Shown: positions 1 to 7,916, numbered from the stretch's first letter. The stretch is 64,000 nucleotides of DNA from Halobacillus hunanensis (GCF_900166655.1 NZ_FVZB01000007.1:558001-622000); one strand, 5' to 3'. The notes: generated by a model not told the origin, from the sequence alone. Made by a program: numbers and translations.

Positions 1-385
1 TAAATGAAACAAAATAATGATCCTGAAATTCCGGAATCATGGCTGTAGCTGTAATAGCAGCAACAATAATTCCATCATCTAGTTTTAATTTGTGACAGAT
101 AGCTATCGTTAGCATAGCCGCCAGAGCATAAGTAATCGCTTCTTTTCCCAGGAGGGCATAAAAGCTTGTTGCTAATAACGCTCCTATTGCTGATGCAGGA
201 AAGCGAACCATAGCTTTTTTGATGGAATCTGCCGCTGTATGTTCGATTGTAACAATTGCCGTTATAACTGCAAAAATTATCGGGAAATTAAAAAAACCAC
301 AAATAAGTGCGGTTATGAACACGGAAACACCTGTTTTAATTGTCCGACCACCTAATAAATTGAAATCTTTAAAAGGTCTGAGCAT
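1..385 (-). CDS. Aromatic acid exporter (ArAE/FUSC-like) membrane protein, N-terminal part
   Basis: The reverse strand stays open from an ATG at 385 to the window edge, about 128 codons, so the 3' end is missing. The start follows an AGGTGAT ribosome site. The protein begins MLRPFKDFNLLGGRTIKTG and continues through several short hydrophobic segments. A conserved-looking stretch, TAIVTIEHTAADSIKKAM, lies at about residues 41-58. This pattern matches the DUF939/aromatic acid exporter family (B. subtilis YgaE/YqjA type), inner-membrane proteins thought to export aromatic or other organic acids. Family assignment is by recalled pattern only; the substrate is unknown. Confidence 0.6.
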   Translation of the reverse strand, partial: MLRPFKDFNLLGGRTIKTGVSVFITALICGFFNFPIIFAVITAIVTIEHTAADSIKKAMVRFPASAIGALLATSFYALLGKEAITYALAAMLTIAICHKLKLDDGIIVAAITATAMIPEFQDHYFVSF

Positions 386-482
386 TCTTATCACCTGTAG
401 CTTTCAAGTGGTTGCCAAGTCACAATATGTAATTATATCTTAAAATTTATCAAAACGATAGTAAAAATGGAAAACAATATAC

Positions 483-488
483 TATAAT
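483..488 (+). promoter_or_regulatory. Possible -10 element for the deacetylase lipoprotein gene
   Basis: A perfect TATAAT lies 43 bases upstream of the lipoprotein start. No good -35 hexamer stands 16-18 bases before it, so this is only a weak promoter call. Confidence 0.3.
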
Positions 489-530
489 ATAGAAAGTGGA
501 AATACATAACAGCTTTGGGGGTCTTTTTTT

Positions 531-1397
531 ATGAAACAAATGGTAGGGGTATTGTTGTTGGCCTTATTACTTACGGCTTGTGCGGGTGGACAGGCCGAAG
601 AAACACAGGGAAGTAAGCAGCCGGAGACGTCCGAAACAGACGAAAAGGCTGCTGAACAACGTAATGGGGAGAGTGATAAGGAAACTGATGAAGAATCAGA
701 AGATAAGAACTCTCAATCAGAAGCTGATGAGCATAAAAAAGATGAAACAGTGGTAGCTAATGCCGTAGAACCTAAATACGAAATTACAGATACTTGGTCG
801 TTTAAGCCAATTGATCAGGCAAATGAACAAGTTGCGCTGCTAACCTTTGATGATGCACCTGATGAGCATGCGTTGGAAATAGCTAAAACATTAAAAGAGC
901 TGGAGGCACCAGCGATCTTTTTTGTAAATGGGCATTTTCTGGACACATCAGAAGAGAAGAAGGTTTTAAAGCAGATCCATGAGCTTGGTTTTGCCATCGG
1001 AAATCATACAGCAACTCATACATCACTGCCTACGTTGTCTAAGGAGCAGCAAAAGCAGGAGATTGTTGGACTTAACGATAAGGTAGAAGAAATTATTGGT
1101 GAAAGACCGCAGTTTTTCCGGGCTCCTCATGGACAAAACACAGAGTATTCCAAACAGCTGGCAGCTGAGGAAGGAATGCTTGTGATGAATTGGACCTATG
1201 GATACGATTGGAATGCAGAATATCAGGATGCCGAACGACTGGCCGATATTATGGTCAACACAGAACTTCTTTACAACGGAGCAAATTTATTAATGCATGA
1301 TCGGGAATGGACCGCGAAAGCAGTGCCGGAAATCGTGAAAGGCTTGAGAGGAAAAGGGTATGAATTATTAGACCCTTCCTTAATTAAAACTCCTTAA
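531..1397 (+). CDS. Polysaccharide deacetylase family lipoprotein (NodB domain)
   Basis: A 288-residue secreted lipoprotein. The N-terminus MKQMVGVLLLALLLTAC has a classic lipobox ending at Cys17. Residues 22-75 form a very acidic, low-complexity linker rich in Glu, Asp and Lys, as is common in salt-adapted Bacillaceae surface proteins. Residues 100-280 are a NodB-type carbohydrate esterase 4 domain. The metal motif TFDDAP is at 105-110, the metal histidines HTATH at 159-163, RAPHG at 197-201, and the catalytic LMHD at 254-257. Family members remove acetyl groups from peptidoglycan or chitin-like sugars outside the cell. The ribosome site is unusual: GGGGGT followed by an all-pyrimidine spacer. 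A terminator follows the stop codon, so the gene is monocistronic. Confidence 0.85.
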   Translation: MKQMVGVLLLALLLTACAGGQAEETQGSKQPETSETDEKAAEQRNGESDKETDEESEDKNSQSEADEHKKDETVVANAVEPKYEITDTWSFKPIDQANEQVALLTFDDAPDEHALEIAKTLKELEAPAIFFVNGHFLDTSEEKKVLKQIHELGFAIGNHTATHTSLPTLSKEQQKQEIVGLNDKVEEIIGERPQFFRAPHGQNTEYSKQLAAEEGMLVMNWTYGYDWNAEYQDAERLADIMVNTELLYNGANLLMHDREWTAKAVPEIVKGLRGKGYELLDPSLIKTP

Positions 1398-1405
1398 ATC
1401 ACAGG

Positions 1406-1445
1406 AAGAACCAGAGATGAAGGTTGTCTTTGGTTCTTTTTTTTT
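1406..1445 (+). terminator. Rho-independent terminator after the deacetylase gene
   Basis: Stem AAGAACCA (1406-1413) pairs with TGGTTCTT (1431-1438) and is followed by a run of nine T. Confidence 0.8.
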
Positions 1446-1478
1446 ACGGAATTTCGTAAACTAAAAGGGGAGTTTATT

Positions 1479-1489
1479 AGTATGACACA
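1479..1489 (-). promoter_or_regulatory. CcpN-consensus operator, upstream copy (reverse strand)
   Basis: On the reverse strand this reads TGTGTCATACT, fitting the published CcpN consensus TRTGHYATAYW at every position. It lies upstream of the SR1-like promoter and forms an inverted pair with the site at 1529-1539. In B. subtilis two CcpN sites repress sr1 under glycolytic conditions. Confidence 0.65.
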
Positions 1490-1515
1490 TTTAATAAAAA
1501 GTTATACTTTTGGGG

Positions 1516-1544
1516 TTGATTTTTTTAATGTGTCATATTAAAAT
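1516..1544 (+). promoter_or_regulatory. Sigma-A promoter of the SR1-like RNA
   Basis: The -35 TTGATT (1516-1521) is separated by exactly 17 bases from the -10 TAAAAT (1539-1544). Transcription would start near 1551. The second CcpN-like site sits in the spacer, so repressor and RNA polymerase would occupy the same DNA. Confidence 0.75.
1529..1539 (+). promoter_or_regulatory. CcpN-consensus operator, promoter-overlapping copy
   Basis: TGTGTCATATT matches TRTGHYATAYW exactly and overlaps the -35/-10 spacer and the first base of the -10 of the SR1-like promoter. It is the inverted partner of 1479-1489. Confidence 0.7.
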
Positions 1545-1587
1545 AAATGTACAGTGAAACCGATTACAAAAAAGGTGGGGATACAAT

Positions 1588-1701
1588 ATGGGTACAATCG
1601 TATGTCAGAACTGTCAAAAGGTTATTGAGCATTTTGAGAATGAAAAGGTATCAACCCTTTACAGTAAGTGTCCTTCTTGTGATAAAGCCAAGAAAAAGTA
1701 A
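1588..1701 (+). CDS. sr1P: SR1P, GapA-binding peptide
   Basis: A 37-residue peptide starting MGTIVCQNCQKVIEHFENEK, with an AAAGGTGGGG ribosome site nine bases upstream of the ATG. The N-terminus MGTIVCQ and the VSTLYSKC motif match the SR1P family. Cysteines at 6, 9, 28 and 31 form two CxxC pairs suited to metal binding. In B. subtilis SR1P binds glyceraldehyde-3-phosphate dehydrogenase GapA and enhances its interaction with RNase J1. The C-terminus is a lysine-rich tail (KAKKK), unlike the acidic tail I recall for B. subtilis SR1P. Confidence 0.88.
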   Translation: MGTIVCQNCQKVIEHFENEKVSTLYSKCPSCDKAKKK

Positions 1702-1704
1702 CAG

Positions 1705-1740
1705 AAAAATCCACTCACCTCAAAGGAGAGTGGATTTTTT
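1705..1740 (+). terminator. Rho-independent terminator of the SR1-like RNA
   Basis: AATCCACTC pairs with GAGTGGATT and is followed by a T run. It starts only three bases after the SR1P stop codon. Confidence 0.88.
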
Positions 1741-1921
1741 ATTGAAACAATCGTATGATATCAAACAGTTGCCAGGCTCAACTCAGCCGCAATGGAAGGA
1801 GATTCGGCCCATAGTGAAAGACCAAAGGATCGTTTATTCTACCGAAAGTCTAAACTTTTCTAACATAACCGGGGTTGTTGTACCCGTAAACGGATGGATT
1901 CTTACTTTAAGAAATTCACAC

Positions 1922-1956
1922 AAAAAACGTGCCTGCTCAACCTGAGCGGCACGTTT
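1922..1956 (-). terminator. Terminator of speA
   Basis: Outer stem AAACGTGCC/GGCACGTTT and inner stem GCTCA/TGAGC close an ACC loop, immediately after the speA stop codon on the reverse strand. The A run at 1922-1927 gives the U tract. Confidence 0.8.
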
Positions 1957-1958
1957 CT

Positions 1959-3428
1959 TTAATAGATCGCTTTGTGTTCCTTAATTACCCGCAGGGTTTC
2001 TAGTGTATCATCTTCCGGTCCCTGAACAGGCAAGCCGGCTTTGACATTTTCACGAATATAGTGGAGGTTATCGTCTGTAATAATTTCACCAGGAATAAAA
2101 ATGGGGATCCCAGGCGGGTAGACCATAATGAATTCAGCACTGATTCTCCCGACCGATTCTGCAAACGGCACAATTTCCGTTGCTGCATAGAAGGCATCGC
2201 GGGGAGTTAAAGCCAGTAACGGAATCTCGGGCACTTGAACCGGGACATGCTTGTACTCAAATGATTGCGGATGGCTTGTTACAAGCTCTTCTAAGGCCGC
2301 GATGAGGCGGTGGATATCCCGCTCCTGATCTCCTGGAGTTATGATACATAGAATGTTATAAAGATCTGATAGCTCTACTTCAATATGATGATTTTCCCGC
2401 AGCCACACTTCAACATCGTATCCTGACAGTCCAAGGTTCTTTACTGAAATAATCAGCTTAGTTGGGTCGAAATCAAACGTGGCATCACTTCCTAACAATT
2501 CTTCCCCTGGACAATGGAGAGCTGTGAGTTTGTTAATTTCATTTCTTGCGTAATCAGCGAGCCGAATTGCTTCTTCCAGCAGTTCCTCCCCTTTTACTGC
2601 TAACTGACGCCTCGCTGTATCAAGGGAAGCAAGTAACAAATAGGAAGTGGAGGTCGTTGTCAGCATAGACAGTACAGCTTGAACGCGTTCACGAGAAACG
2701 AGCCCTTCACGCAGGTTGAGGACAGAACTTTGGGTTAGTGCCCCTCCCAGCTTATGAACACTTGTCGCTGCCAAGTCAGCACCCGCTTGCATCGCTGAAG
2801 CTGGGAGTCGTTCGTGAAAATGAATGTGAACTCCATGGGCTTCATCTACCAGGACAGGTATATCAAAGGAGTGGGCGATTTGCACAATTTGAGTTAAGTC
2901 CGCTGATATTCCAAAATAGGTTGGGTTGATTACGAGCAAAGCCTTAGCATCCGGGTGCGCACCACACGCTTTTTGAACGGCCTCGGGAGTGATTCCGTGT
3001 GAAATTCCTAACTGCTCATCCAGTTCAGGATGAATAAAAATTGGTGTTGCGCCAGAAAAAATGATAGCTGTCGTCACAGACTTATGAACATTACGCGGTA
3101 CAATGATTTTGTCACCAGGCTGGCACACACTCATGACCATCGTCATGATCGCGCCGGATGTCCCTTGTACAGAGAAAAAGGTATAATCGGCACCGAAGGC
3201 TTCGGCAGCAAGAGTCTGGGCCTCATCTATAATTCCATGAGGGTGGTGTAAATCGTCTAATGGTTCAATATTTATTAAATCAATAGAGAGCGCATGGTCT
3301 CCCATAAAATGGGCAAATTCCTGATCCATTCCCTGTCCCTTTTTGTGACCAGGGATATGAAATTGAGTTGGGTTCTTTTCAGCATGCTGCTTGAGCCCTG
3401 TAAATAAAGGCGTAAGATTTTGATTCAA
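1959..3428 (-). CDS. speA: Orn/Lys/Arg decarboxylase family protein, SpeA-type arginine decarboxylase
   Basis: A 489-residue pyridoxal-phosphate enzyme, closest in pattern to B. subtilis SpeA, which makes agmatine from arginine for polyamine synthesis. The PLP-binding lysine is in SVHKLGG (Lys226), with the DEAH motif at 195-198. The frame stays open another 67 codons upstream, but AGAGGTGA lies five bases before a TTG at 3428. Starting there gives MNQNLTPLFTGLKQHA, which aligns with the family N-terminus. Length fits the roughly 480-490 residues usual for the group. Lysine decarboxylation cannot be excluded by motif alone, but position next to yktA favours SpeA. Confidence 0.87.
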   Translation of the reverse strand: MNQNLTPLFTGLKQHAEKNPTQFHIPGHKKGQGMDQEFAHFMGDHALSIDLINIEPLDDLHHPHGIIDEAQTLAAEAFGADYTFFSVQGTSGAIMTMVMSVCQPGDKIIVPRNVHKSVTTAIIFSGATPIFIHPELDEQLGISHGITPEAVQKACGAHPDAKALLVINPTYFGISADLTQIVQIAHSFDIPVLVDEAHGVHIHFHERLPASAMQAGADLAATSVHKLGGALTQSSVLNLREGLVSRERVQAVLSMLTTTSTSYLLLASLDTARRQLAVKGEELLEEAIRLADYARNEINKLTALHCPGEELLGSDATFDFDPTKLIISVKNLGLSGYDVEVWLRENHHIEVELSDLYNILCIITPGDQERDIHRLIAALEELVTSHPQSFEYKHVPVQVPEIPLLALTPRDAFYAATEIVPFAESVGRISAEFIMVYPPGIPIFIPGEIITDDNLHYIRENVKAGLPVQGPEDDTLETLRVIKEHKAIY

Positions 3429-3588
3429 GATAATCACCTCTTTAGTAAGCATGAAAGCAAATGAATTATAGCAGAGGAAAGCCGTTGTGGCTAGTTTTTT
3501 TATAAGGGGAAGGGGAGCTGGAAAAGACAGACAGTTTTCTAGAAAGTCTGATTCCATACATGGTAAGATAAAATGAGGAGGGGATGAA

Positions 3589-4548
3589 ATGATGGAGTGG
3601 AATAATCGTGTCACCGAAACATTAGGCATTACTTACCCTATTATTCAAGGGGGTCTGGCGCATTTAGCGTACGCTGAATTAGCGGCTGCTGTTTCCAATG
3701 CTGGAGGACTTGGCCAGATCACGGCTATGAGTATAGGGCAGCCTGAAGAGCTTCGTGGGGAAATACATAAATTAAGACAGTTGACCGACCAGCCGTTTGG
3801 CGTTAATTTCGCTATTGGCCAGCACGGTCGTCCATTTGAAGACATGGTGCAAGTCGCGATCAATGAAGAAGTGCCGGTTATTTCCGTGACCGGGGGGAAT
3901 CCTAAACCTGTCATCGATATGGTGAAAGAAACACCGATTAAGGTATTAGTGTTAGTAGCTGCCAAACGACAGGCAGTGAAAGCGGAAGAACTTGGCGCAG
4001 ATGCTGTGATGGTGGTAGGTCACGAGGGCGGTGGACACTTAGGAAGGGCAGACACGAGTACGCTTATCCTTACCCCGCAAGTTGTTGAAGCGGTATCCAT
4101 ACCTGTGATTGCATCGGGCGGAATCAGTGACGGGAAAGGTTTAATGGCTGCTCTGGCGTTAGGTGCTGAAGGAATTGAAATGGGAACCCGATTTATTGCA
4201 ACGAAAGAATGTGTGCATGCTAATGAAGCCTACAAGCGTGCTTTAGTTGAATCCAATGAAAGTTCTACTGTTGTCATTAAGCGTTCAATAGGGGCACCAG
4301 CAAGGGCTTTGAAAAATTCCTGGACAGAACAAATTTTAGAGTTGGAAAAAGACAATCCTGGTTATGAAGGTTTAAAGTCGTACATTAGCGGAGAAGCCAA
4401 TAAACGCTATATTCATAAAGGCGAAGAGGATGGTTTTGCCTGGGCCGGCCAGGTGGCTGCTCGTATTGACGATGTGCCTTCTGTAGCAGAGTTAATGGAC
4501 AGAATCATAACCGAAGCAGAGGCTATTCGAGGCAAATGGTCTAAATAG
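3589..4548 (+). CDS. Nitronate monooxygenase / FabK-like NAD(P)H-dependent flavin oxidoreductase
   Basis: A 319-residue single-domain TIM-barrel flavoprotein. PIIQGGLAHL at 17-26 and the GHEGGGH loop at 144-150 are typical of the nitronate monooxygenase/enoyl-ACP reductase II family. Phosphate-binding segments ASGGISDG (175-182) and GIEMGTRF (195-202) bind FMN. Members oxidise propionate 3-nitronate or reduce enoyl-ACP; the sequence does not decide which. The start follows GAGGAGGGG. The gene is read away from speA and sits 15 bases before yktA, probably in the same transcript. Confidence 0.8.
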   Translation: MMEWNNRVTETLGITYPIIQGGLAHLAYAELAAAVSNAGGLGQITAMSIGQPEELRGEIHKLRQLTDQPFGVNFAIGQHGRPFEDMVQVAINEEVPVISVTGGNPKPVIDMVKETPIKVLVLVAAKRQAVKAEELGADAVMVVGHEGGGHLGRADTSTLILTPQVVEAVSIPVIASGGISDGKGLMAALALGAEGIEMGTRFIATKECVHANEAYKRALVESNESSTVVIKRSIGAPARALKNSWTEQILELEKDNPGYEGLKSYISGEANKRYIHKGEEDGFAWAGQVAARIDDVPSVAELMDRIITEAEAIRGKWSK

Positions 4549-4563
4549 AAAGGGGGGCTGACC

Positions 4564-4839
4564 GTGAGTTATAACTACCCTATAGATGAGATCTACTGGT
4601 CAAAAGAAGAAATCATTGATGTGGTAAATTTTTATTCATTAGTGGAACAGGCTTACGAGTCAAGCGTTAAGCAGGATGAGTTGTTACTTGCTTATACGAG
4701 GTTTAAGCAAATTGTGCCATCTAAAAGTGAGGAAAAACAACTCTGCGGCAAGTTTGAGAAAGAGTCTGGCTATTCCTGTTATCGAACAATCAAGCAGGCT
4801 AAGTCAGCGTCAGCGGGCGAGAAGATCAACATGTCATAG
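4564..4839 (+). CDS. yktA: UPF0223 family protein YktA
   Basis: A 91-residue soluble protein starting from GTG after an AAAGGGGGG ribosome site. The opening MSYNYPIDEIYWSKEEIIDVVNFY and the FKQIVPSKSEEKQL segment match the UPF0223 (YktA) family. No catalytic motif is visible and the function is unknown. Its place between speA and yktB is the same as in B. subtilis. A bidirectional terminator separates it from yktB. Confidence 0.85.
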   Translation: MSYNYPIDEIYWSKEEIIDVVNFYSLVEQAYESSVKQDELLLAYTRFKQIVPSKSEEKQLCGKFEKESGYSCYRTIKQAKSASAGEKINMS

Positions 4840-4848
4840 CAATCATAA

Positions 4849-4883
4849 AGAACGGCGAGGGGTAAAGCTGCCCCCGCCGTTCT
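4849..4883. terminator. Bidirectional terminator between yktA and yktB
   Basis: AGAACGGCG/CGCCGTTCT with an inner GGGG/CCCC stem lies between two converging genes. Confidence 0.75.
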
Positions 4884-4889
4884 GTTCGT

Positions 4890-5525
4890 CTAATAAGAGT
4901 CTTTAGCATATTGATAAAGCGGCTGCAGTGTCTGGAAAGTATCGCGGCACAGGTGGATAAACGCATCGGGATCTGTGATGTGTTCATCATCCCGGCTAAG
5001 GTGAAGCCCACAGAGAATCTCAGCTTTTTTCACCTGCTTCAGCCTTGTAAACATCTCATCAAATTTTTCATCGGTTATGCTCTCTTGTACAAAAGCATCC
5101 GGTTTTGTATGGTCAATCGACCAGACAAAATGGTCGGGGATGAAGCTTTTGATCTCCTCTTTATGTTGAAGCAGCTTTTCGCCAAACGCTTCTTTTATAG
5201 GACTTTCATAAATCACTGCAAACCAAATAAACACATGACTTTCCCACATTCCGATTTGAAAGTGGGGAAGTTTCTTGTACCCCCGATTATTTGAAGCAAG
5301 GGCTGCCCACGTATCATTTGGCGGGTTTGTTGTCCTCCTGGCGTGTTTAGCCACGTGAACGAACATTTCATCGCCAGTCATCGCGGTAACATCGGGCGCC
5401 AGCTCCGTAGCAATGGTATCAAGCTTAGGTGATATTCGTTCCCTTAATGCTTCCATCCTATCCTCTAGTCCTGGAATGGAAAATACGTCAAAATCTTTTT
5501 GATTAAAACCAGTAAAGTCACTCAT
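4890..5525 (-). CDS. yktB: UPF0637/DUF1054 family protein YktB
   Basis: A 211-residue soluble protein. The start MSDFTGFNQKDFDVFSIPGL, the block MTGDEMFVHVAKHARRTTNPP and the pair FQIGMWESHVFIWFAVIYES match the DUF1054 family of Bacillales, for which no biochemical function is established. It is transcribed against yktA, as in B. subtilis. No signal peptide or membrane segment is present. Length is normal for the family. Confidence 0.87.
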   Translation of the reverse strand: MSDFTGFNQKDFDVFSIPGLEDRMEALRERISPKLDTIATELAPDVTAMTGDEMFVHVAKHARRTTNPPNDTWAALASNNRGYKKLPHFQIGMWESHVFIWFAVIYESPIKEAFGEKLLQHKEEIKSFIPDHFVWSIDHTKPDAFVQESITDEKFDEMFTRLKQVKKAEILCGLHLSRDDEHITDPDAFIHLCRDTFQTLQPLYQYAKDSY

Positions 5526-5691
5526 GTTTTCACTCCTCTATAGTCTAATGAAATTTTATCATATAAGCGGAAGATGTCTAAGCAAAGCGTTTAAATGGTT
5601 TGGATTATAGTAAATTGGGTTATTTATAGAGTAAACTTACAGTGCTCATGGACATATATATAATTAAGGATTAGAAGGGGAGGAAAGGGCA

Positions 5692-5880
5692 GTGAAATAT
5701 GTAATGGAAGCGTTGCGTAAAAAAGAAGCTGAAGAAAGGCTCCCAGTCATCCGTTTAGAAATTGATTATGAATTAGTTACCTTGCATGATGCGATGCTTG
5801 CTCAAGACCAGGAGCAGATCGATGCATGCAAAGTAAGACTAGCTAAACTGCGTCAACAGTTACTGGATTGGTCCACTTAG
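5692..5880 (+). CDS. Small hypothetical protein at the ykzI position
   Basis: A 62-residue charged, helical protein starting MKYVMEALRKKEAEERLPVI from GTG, preceded by GGGGAGG. It lies between yktB and the inositol monophosphatase, exactly where B. subtilis carries ykzI. The sequence is mostly amphipathic helix with no known motif; identity with YkzI is inferred from position and size. It has its own terminator. Confidence 0.65.
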   Translation: MKYVMEALRKKEAEERLPVIRLEIDYELVTLHDAMLAQDQEQIDACKVRLAKLRQQLLDWST

Positions 5881-5905
5881 AAAGAGCAGCGGAGCCGTTG
5901 TTCTC

Positions 5906-5947
5906 AGCTTGTAGAGAAACTCCTTGCTTTCTCTACAAGCTTTTTTG
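5906..5947 (+). terminator. Terminator after the ykzI-like gene
   Basis: A 14-bp perfect stem AGCTTGTAGAGAAA/TTTCTCTACAAGCT runs into TTTTT. Confidence 0.9.
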
Positions 5948-6119
5948 TGTGTGCGGCGGGGGATAAGGTTTTCTGGACTTTTCAGCCATCCAGACTCATC
6001 AAATGATAGAGGGCACTTTTATCTTCGAAAGATGACTGCTAGTTTTTGCTAATTATGTGCAGTTCATGCATGGATCTGATACGATATAGGGATACTACCA
6101 TTTGAAGGAGCTTTCCAAG

Positions 6120-6926
6120 ATGGATAAATTACAACGAACAAACTTATATAAGCAGGCAAAAGAATGGGTCCTTGAAGCAGGCCAGCGCATACGAGAAAAA
6201 ATTGATGATCCGAGAACGATTCAAACTAAGTCCAATGCGAACGACCTTGTGACGGAAATGGATCAACAAACGGAGCAATTCTTCGCTGACAAGATAAGAA
6301 AACAATACCCTGACCATTTTGTGTTTGGGGAAGAAGGTTTTGGGGATGAAATTAACAGCTTAGAGGGGACGATTTGGATCATTGATCCGATCGATGGAAC
6401 GATGAATTTCGTTCATCAGAAACGAAATTTTGCCATCTCTGTTGGAGTTTATGTGGATGGAGTAGGCGAGATCGGTCTGATTTACAATGTGATGGAAGAT
6501 ACGATTTACACAGCTATTCGCGGAGAAGGGGCGTATAAGAATCATCATCGTCTTCCTCGGCTCCCTGAGGAAAAGCAGTTAAATCAGTCGATCTTTGCTT
6601 TAAATACAACGTGGATGCTGCCTGAGAACCCTTATATTTCACATGAAGGTGTCCACGATTTTGTCAAAACAATAAGAAGTACGCGTACTTACGGCTCCGC
6701 CGCATTAGAGTTCGCCTTTGTGGCCGAGGGAATCATCGATGGCTATTTAACGATGACGCTCATGCCATGGGATATCGCAGCCGGTGTGGTTATTTTAAAA
6801 GAAGTCGGAGGCTCGGTGACGACAGCCGATGGGCAAAATATCGATATGCTTCATCAAACGACGGTCTTAGCCTGTCACCCTCAACTTCATAGCGAAGTCA
6901 TTAAAGATTTTGTTGATTTGAAGTAA
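6120..6926 (+). CDS. yktC: Inositol monophosphatase family protein YktC
   Basis: A 268-residue Mg-dependent phosphatase of the inositol monophosphatase family (SuhB/YktC), hydrolysing myo-inositol monophosphate. Metal-site motifs are GEEG at 70-73, DPIDGT at 89-94 and WDIAAG at 217-222. A TTG at 6102 is in frame, but the GAAGGAG ribosome site overlaps it, so the ATG at 6120 is chosen. It stands alone between two terminators. The family motifs are complete, so an active enzyme is expected. Confidence 0.9.
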   Translation: MDKLQRTNLYKQAKEWVLEAGQRIREKIDDPRTIQTKSNANDLVTEMDQQTEQFFADKIRKQYPDHFVFGEEGFGDEINSLEGTIWIIDPIDGTMNFVHQKRNFAISVGVYVDGVGEIGLIYNVMEDTIYTAIRGEGAYKNHHRLPRLPEEKQLNQSIFALNTTWMLPENPYISHEGVHDFVKTIRSTRTYGSAALEFAFVAEGIIDGYLTMTLMPWDIAAGVVILKEVGGSVTTADGQNIDMLHQTTVLACHPQLHSEVIKDFVDLK

Positions 6927-6928
6927 TA

Positions 6929-6959
6929 GAAAAAGCTGCCCAGTTAGGCAGCTTTTTCT
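6929..6959. terminator. Bidirectional terminator between yktC and ylaF
   Basis: AGAAAAAGCTGCC pairs with GGCAGCTTTTTCT around CAGTTA. It serves both converging genes. Confidence 0.88.
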
Positions 6960-7126
6960 TATGCGTTTTGTTGCTTTCTTTTTTTCGATAAGCCAAAGCC
7001 CATAATGGCAAAGCCGGCTAGGAATAATAACCCGGCCAACCAGAACACCTGCTGGCCGATGGCGAAACCGACCAGTACAAAAGATAAAATGACCAAGAAG
7101 GCAAGTCCAAACATATTCCAGTTCAT
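6959..7126 (-). CDS. ylaF: DUF5325 small membrane protein YlaF
   Basis: A 55-residue protein starting MNWNMFGLAFLVILSFVLVG. Two hydrophobic helices at about residues 5-22 and 27-45 are followed by a basic tail (SKKRKQQNA). Size, topology and position match YlaF (DUF5325), a Bacillus membrane protein of unknown function. A GGGGTGA ribosome site lies upstream of the ATG. In B. subtilis typA (ylaG) separates ylaF from ylaH; here the two are neighbours. Confidence 0.75.
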   Translation of the reverse strand: MNWNMFGLAFLVILSFVLVGFAIGQQVFWLAGLLFLAGFAIMGFGLSKKRKQQNA

Positions 7127-7286
7127 GATCTATGTTCACCCCATTCTCTCTCATTATAATAGAAAATGGATGGAAAGAAAATGATTGAGGAAATGAAACC
7201 TTCGAGAAAAGAACAGTGGCATTGATAGGAATGATTTAGTATGATGGATGGGGAGAAGAGAAAGATGGTAAAGGGGGTCCATCCAT

Positions 7287-7664
7287 ATGGAGAATACGTC
7301 CACATTAACGGTGCCAGCTGATTTATGGCCGGTGGCTGACTTCTTTTTTAGAGGACTGGGAAGTGAAGTGAATTTGAATAACGAGTCGGAAGTGGCTGTA
7401 TTATTTCGCTCGTTTTTTCTCTTATATTTAACGGTTGTAGTCTTAGCGATTGTTACGTTTAAGCTGGGTTTTGCCAGAAAACTGCCCCTCGCAAAATCGA
7501 TTGTGGTTTACGCGGTGCTTGTTGTAGGGACATTCATACTTACCTTGATTTTAGGCTTGAATTTGCCGATTGCCGAAAGTTTAATGGTGGCAGCGTTAAT
7601 TTTAGGTACTTACCGAGTGCGGCTTCATAAAGAACGGAGCGGCCGTGAAAGCCGCCAATCCTAA
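7287..7664 (+). CDS. ylaH: YlaH-like membrane protein
   Basis: A 125-residue membrane protein. An N-terminal region with LWPVADFFFRGLG is followed by hydrophobic spans at about 42-60, 70-88 and 90-107, then a short basic C-terminus. It belongs to the YlaH family of Bacillales, with no known biochemical role. It converges with ylaI across a strong shared terminator. Confidence 0.75.
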   Translation: MENTSTLTVPADLWPVADFFFRGLGSEVNLNNESEVAVLFRSFFLLYLTVVVLAIVTFKLGFARKLPLAKSIVVYAVLVVGTFILTLILGLNLPIAESLMVAALILGTYRVRLHKERSGRESRQS

Positions 7665-7703
7665 ACAAAAGCCCTGACTATTTTGAAGTCAGGGCTTTTG
7701 TTT
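7663..7703. terminator. Bidirectional terminator between ylaH and ylaI
   Basis: Stem of about 16 bp, AAACAAAAGCCCTGACT/AGTCAGGGCTTTTGTTT, between converging genes. Confidence 0.9.
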
Positions 7704-7712
7704 GATCTAAGA

Positions 7713-7916
7713 TTATGATAAATGTTTCTCGCGTTTTCTTTCCCGATTGAAACGGAATTCACCTGTTTGCAGGCGTTTCTCTGTATTTTCTTTAATTCGA
7801 TCGTGGCAGGACGGACACATATACGTGTGAATCCTGCGGTTTCGTAATCGCTTAGCCTGTAAAGAATAACTGTCAATTTTCTCAATAGTATCACATAGTA
7901 CACATTTTACACGCAT
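7713..7916 (-). CDS. ylaI: YlaI/DUF2197 zinc-ribbon-like small protein
   Basis: A 67-residue basic protein starting MRVKCVLCDT. Two CxxC pairs (Cys5/Cys8 and Cys34/Cys37) are spaced as in a zinc ribbon, and arginine-rich segments lie between and after them. This is the DUF2197 (YlaI) family; function is unknown, with metal binding inferred from the cysteines. Position agrees with B. subtilis. Confidence 0.82.
   Translation of the reverse strand: MRVKCVLCDTIEKIDSYSLQAKRLRNRRIHTYMCPSCHDRIKENTEKRLQTGEFRFNRERKREKHLS

Larger units (their letters stand above)
1551..1740 (+). ncRNA. sr1: SR1-like dual-function small RNA
   Basis: The predicted transcript runs from the promoter start near 1551 to the terminator at about 1740, roughly 190 nt, against 205 nt for B. 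subtilis SR1. It contains the SR1P reading frame (1588-1701) and two CcpN-consensus sites at its promoter, the same architecture as B. subtilis sr1. There, SR1 base-pairs with ahrC mRNA and its peptide stabilises gapA mRNA. Position, length, peptide and operators all agree. Base-pairing to ahrC could not be tested because ahrC is not in the window. Confidence 0.8.

Noticed and set aside
219-443. 74-residue forward frame
   Set aside because: Antisense to the exporter gene, whose reverse-strand protein has clear membrane-protein character.
1547-1945. 132-residue open frame over the SR1-like RNA
   Set aside because: It runs out of frame through SR1P and through the terminator; no family sequence or ribosome site.
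6867-7154. 95-residue reverse frame over ylaF
   Set aside because: The alternate frame gives the hydrophobic YlaF protein with a proper start; this one crosses a terminator and yktC.
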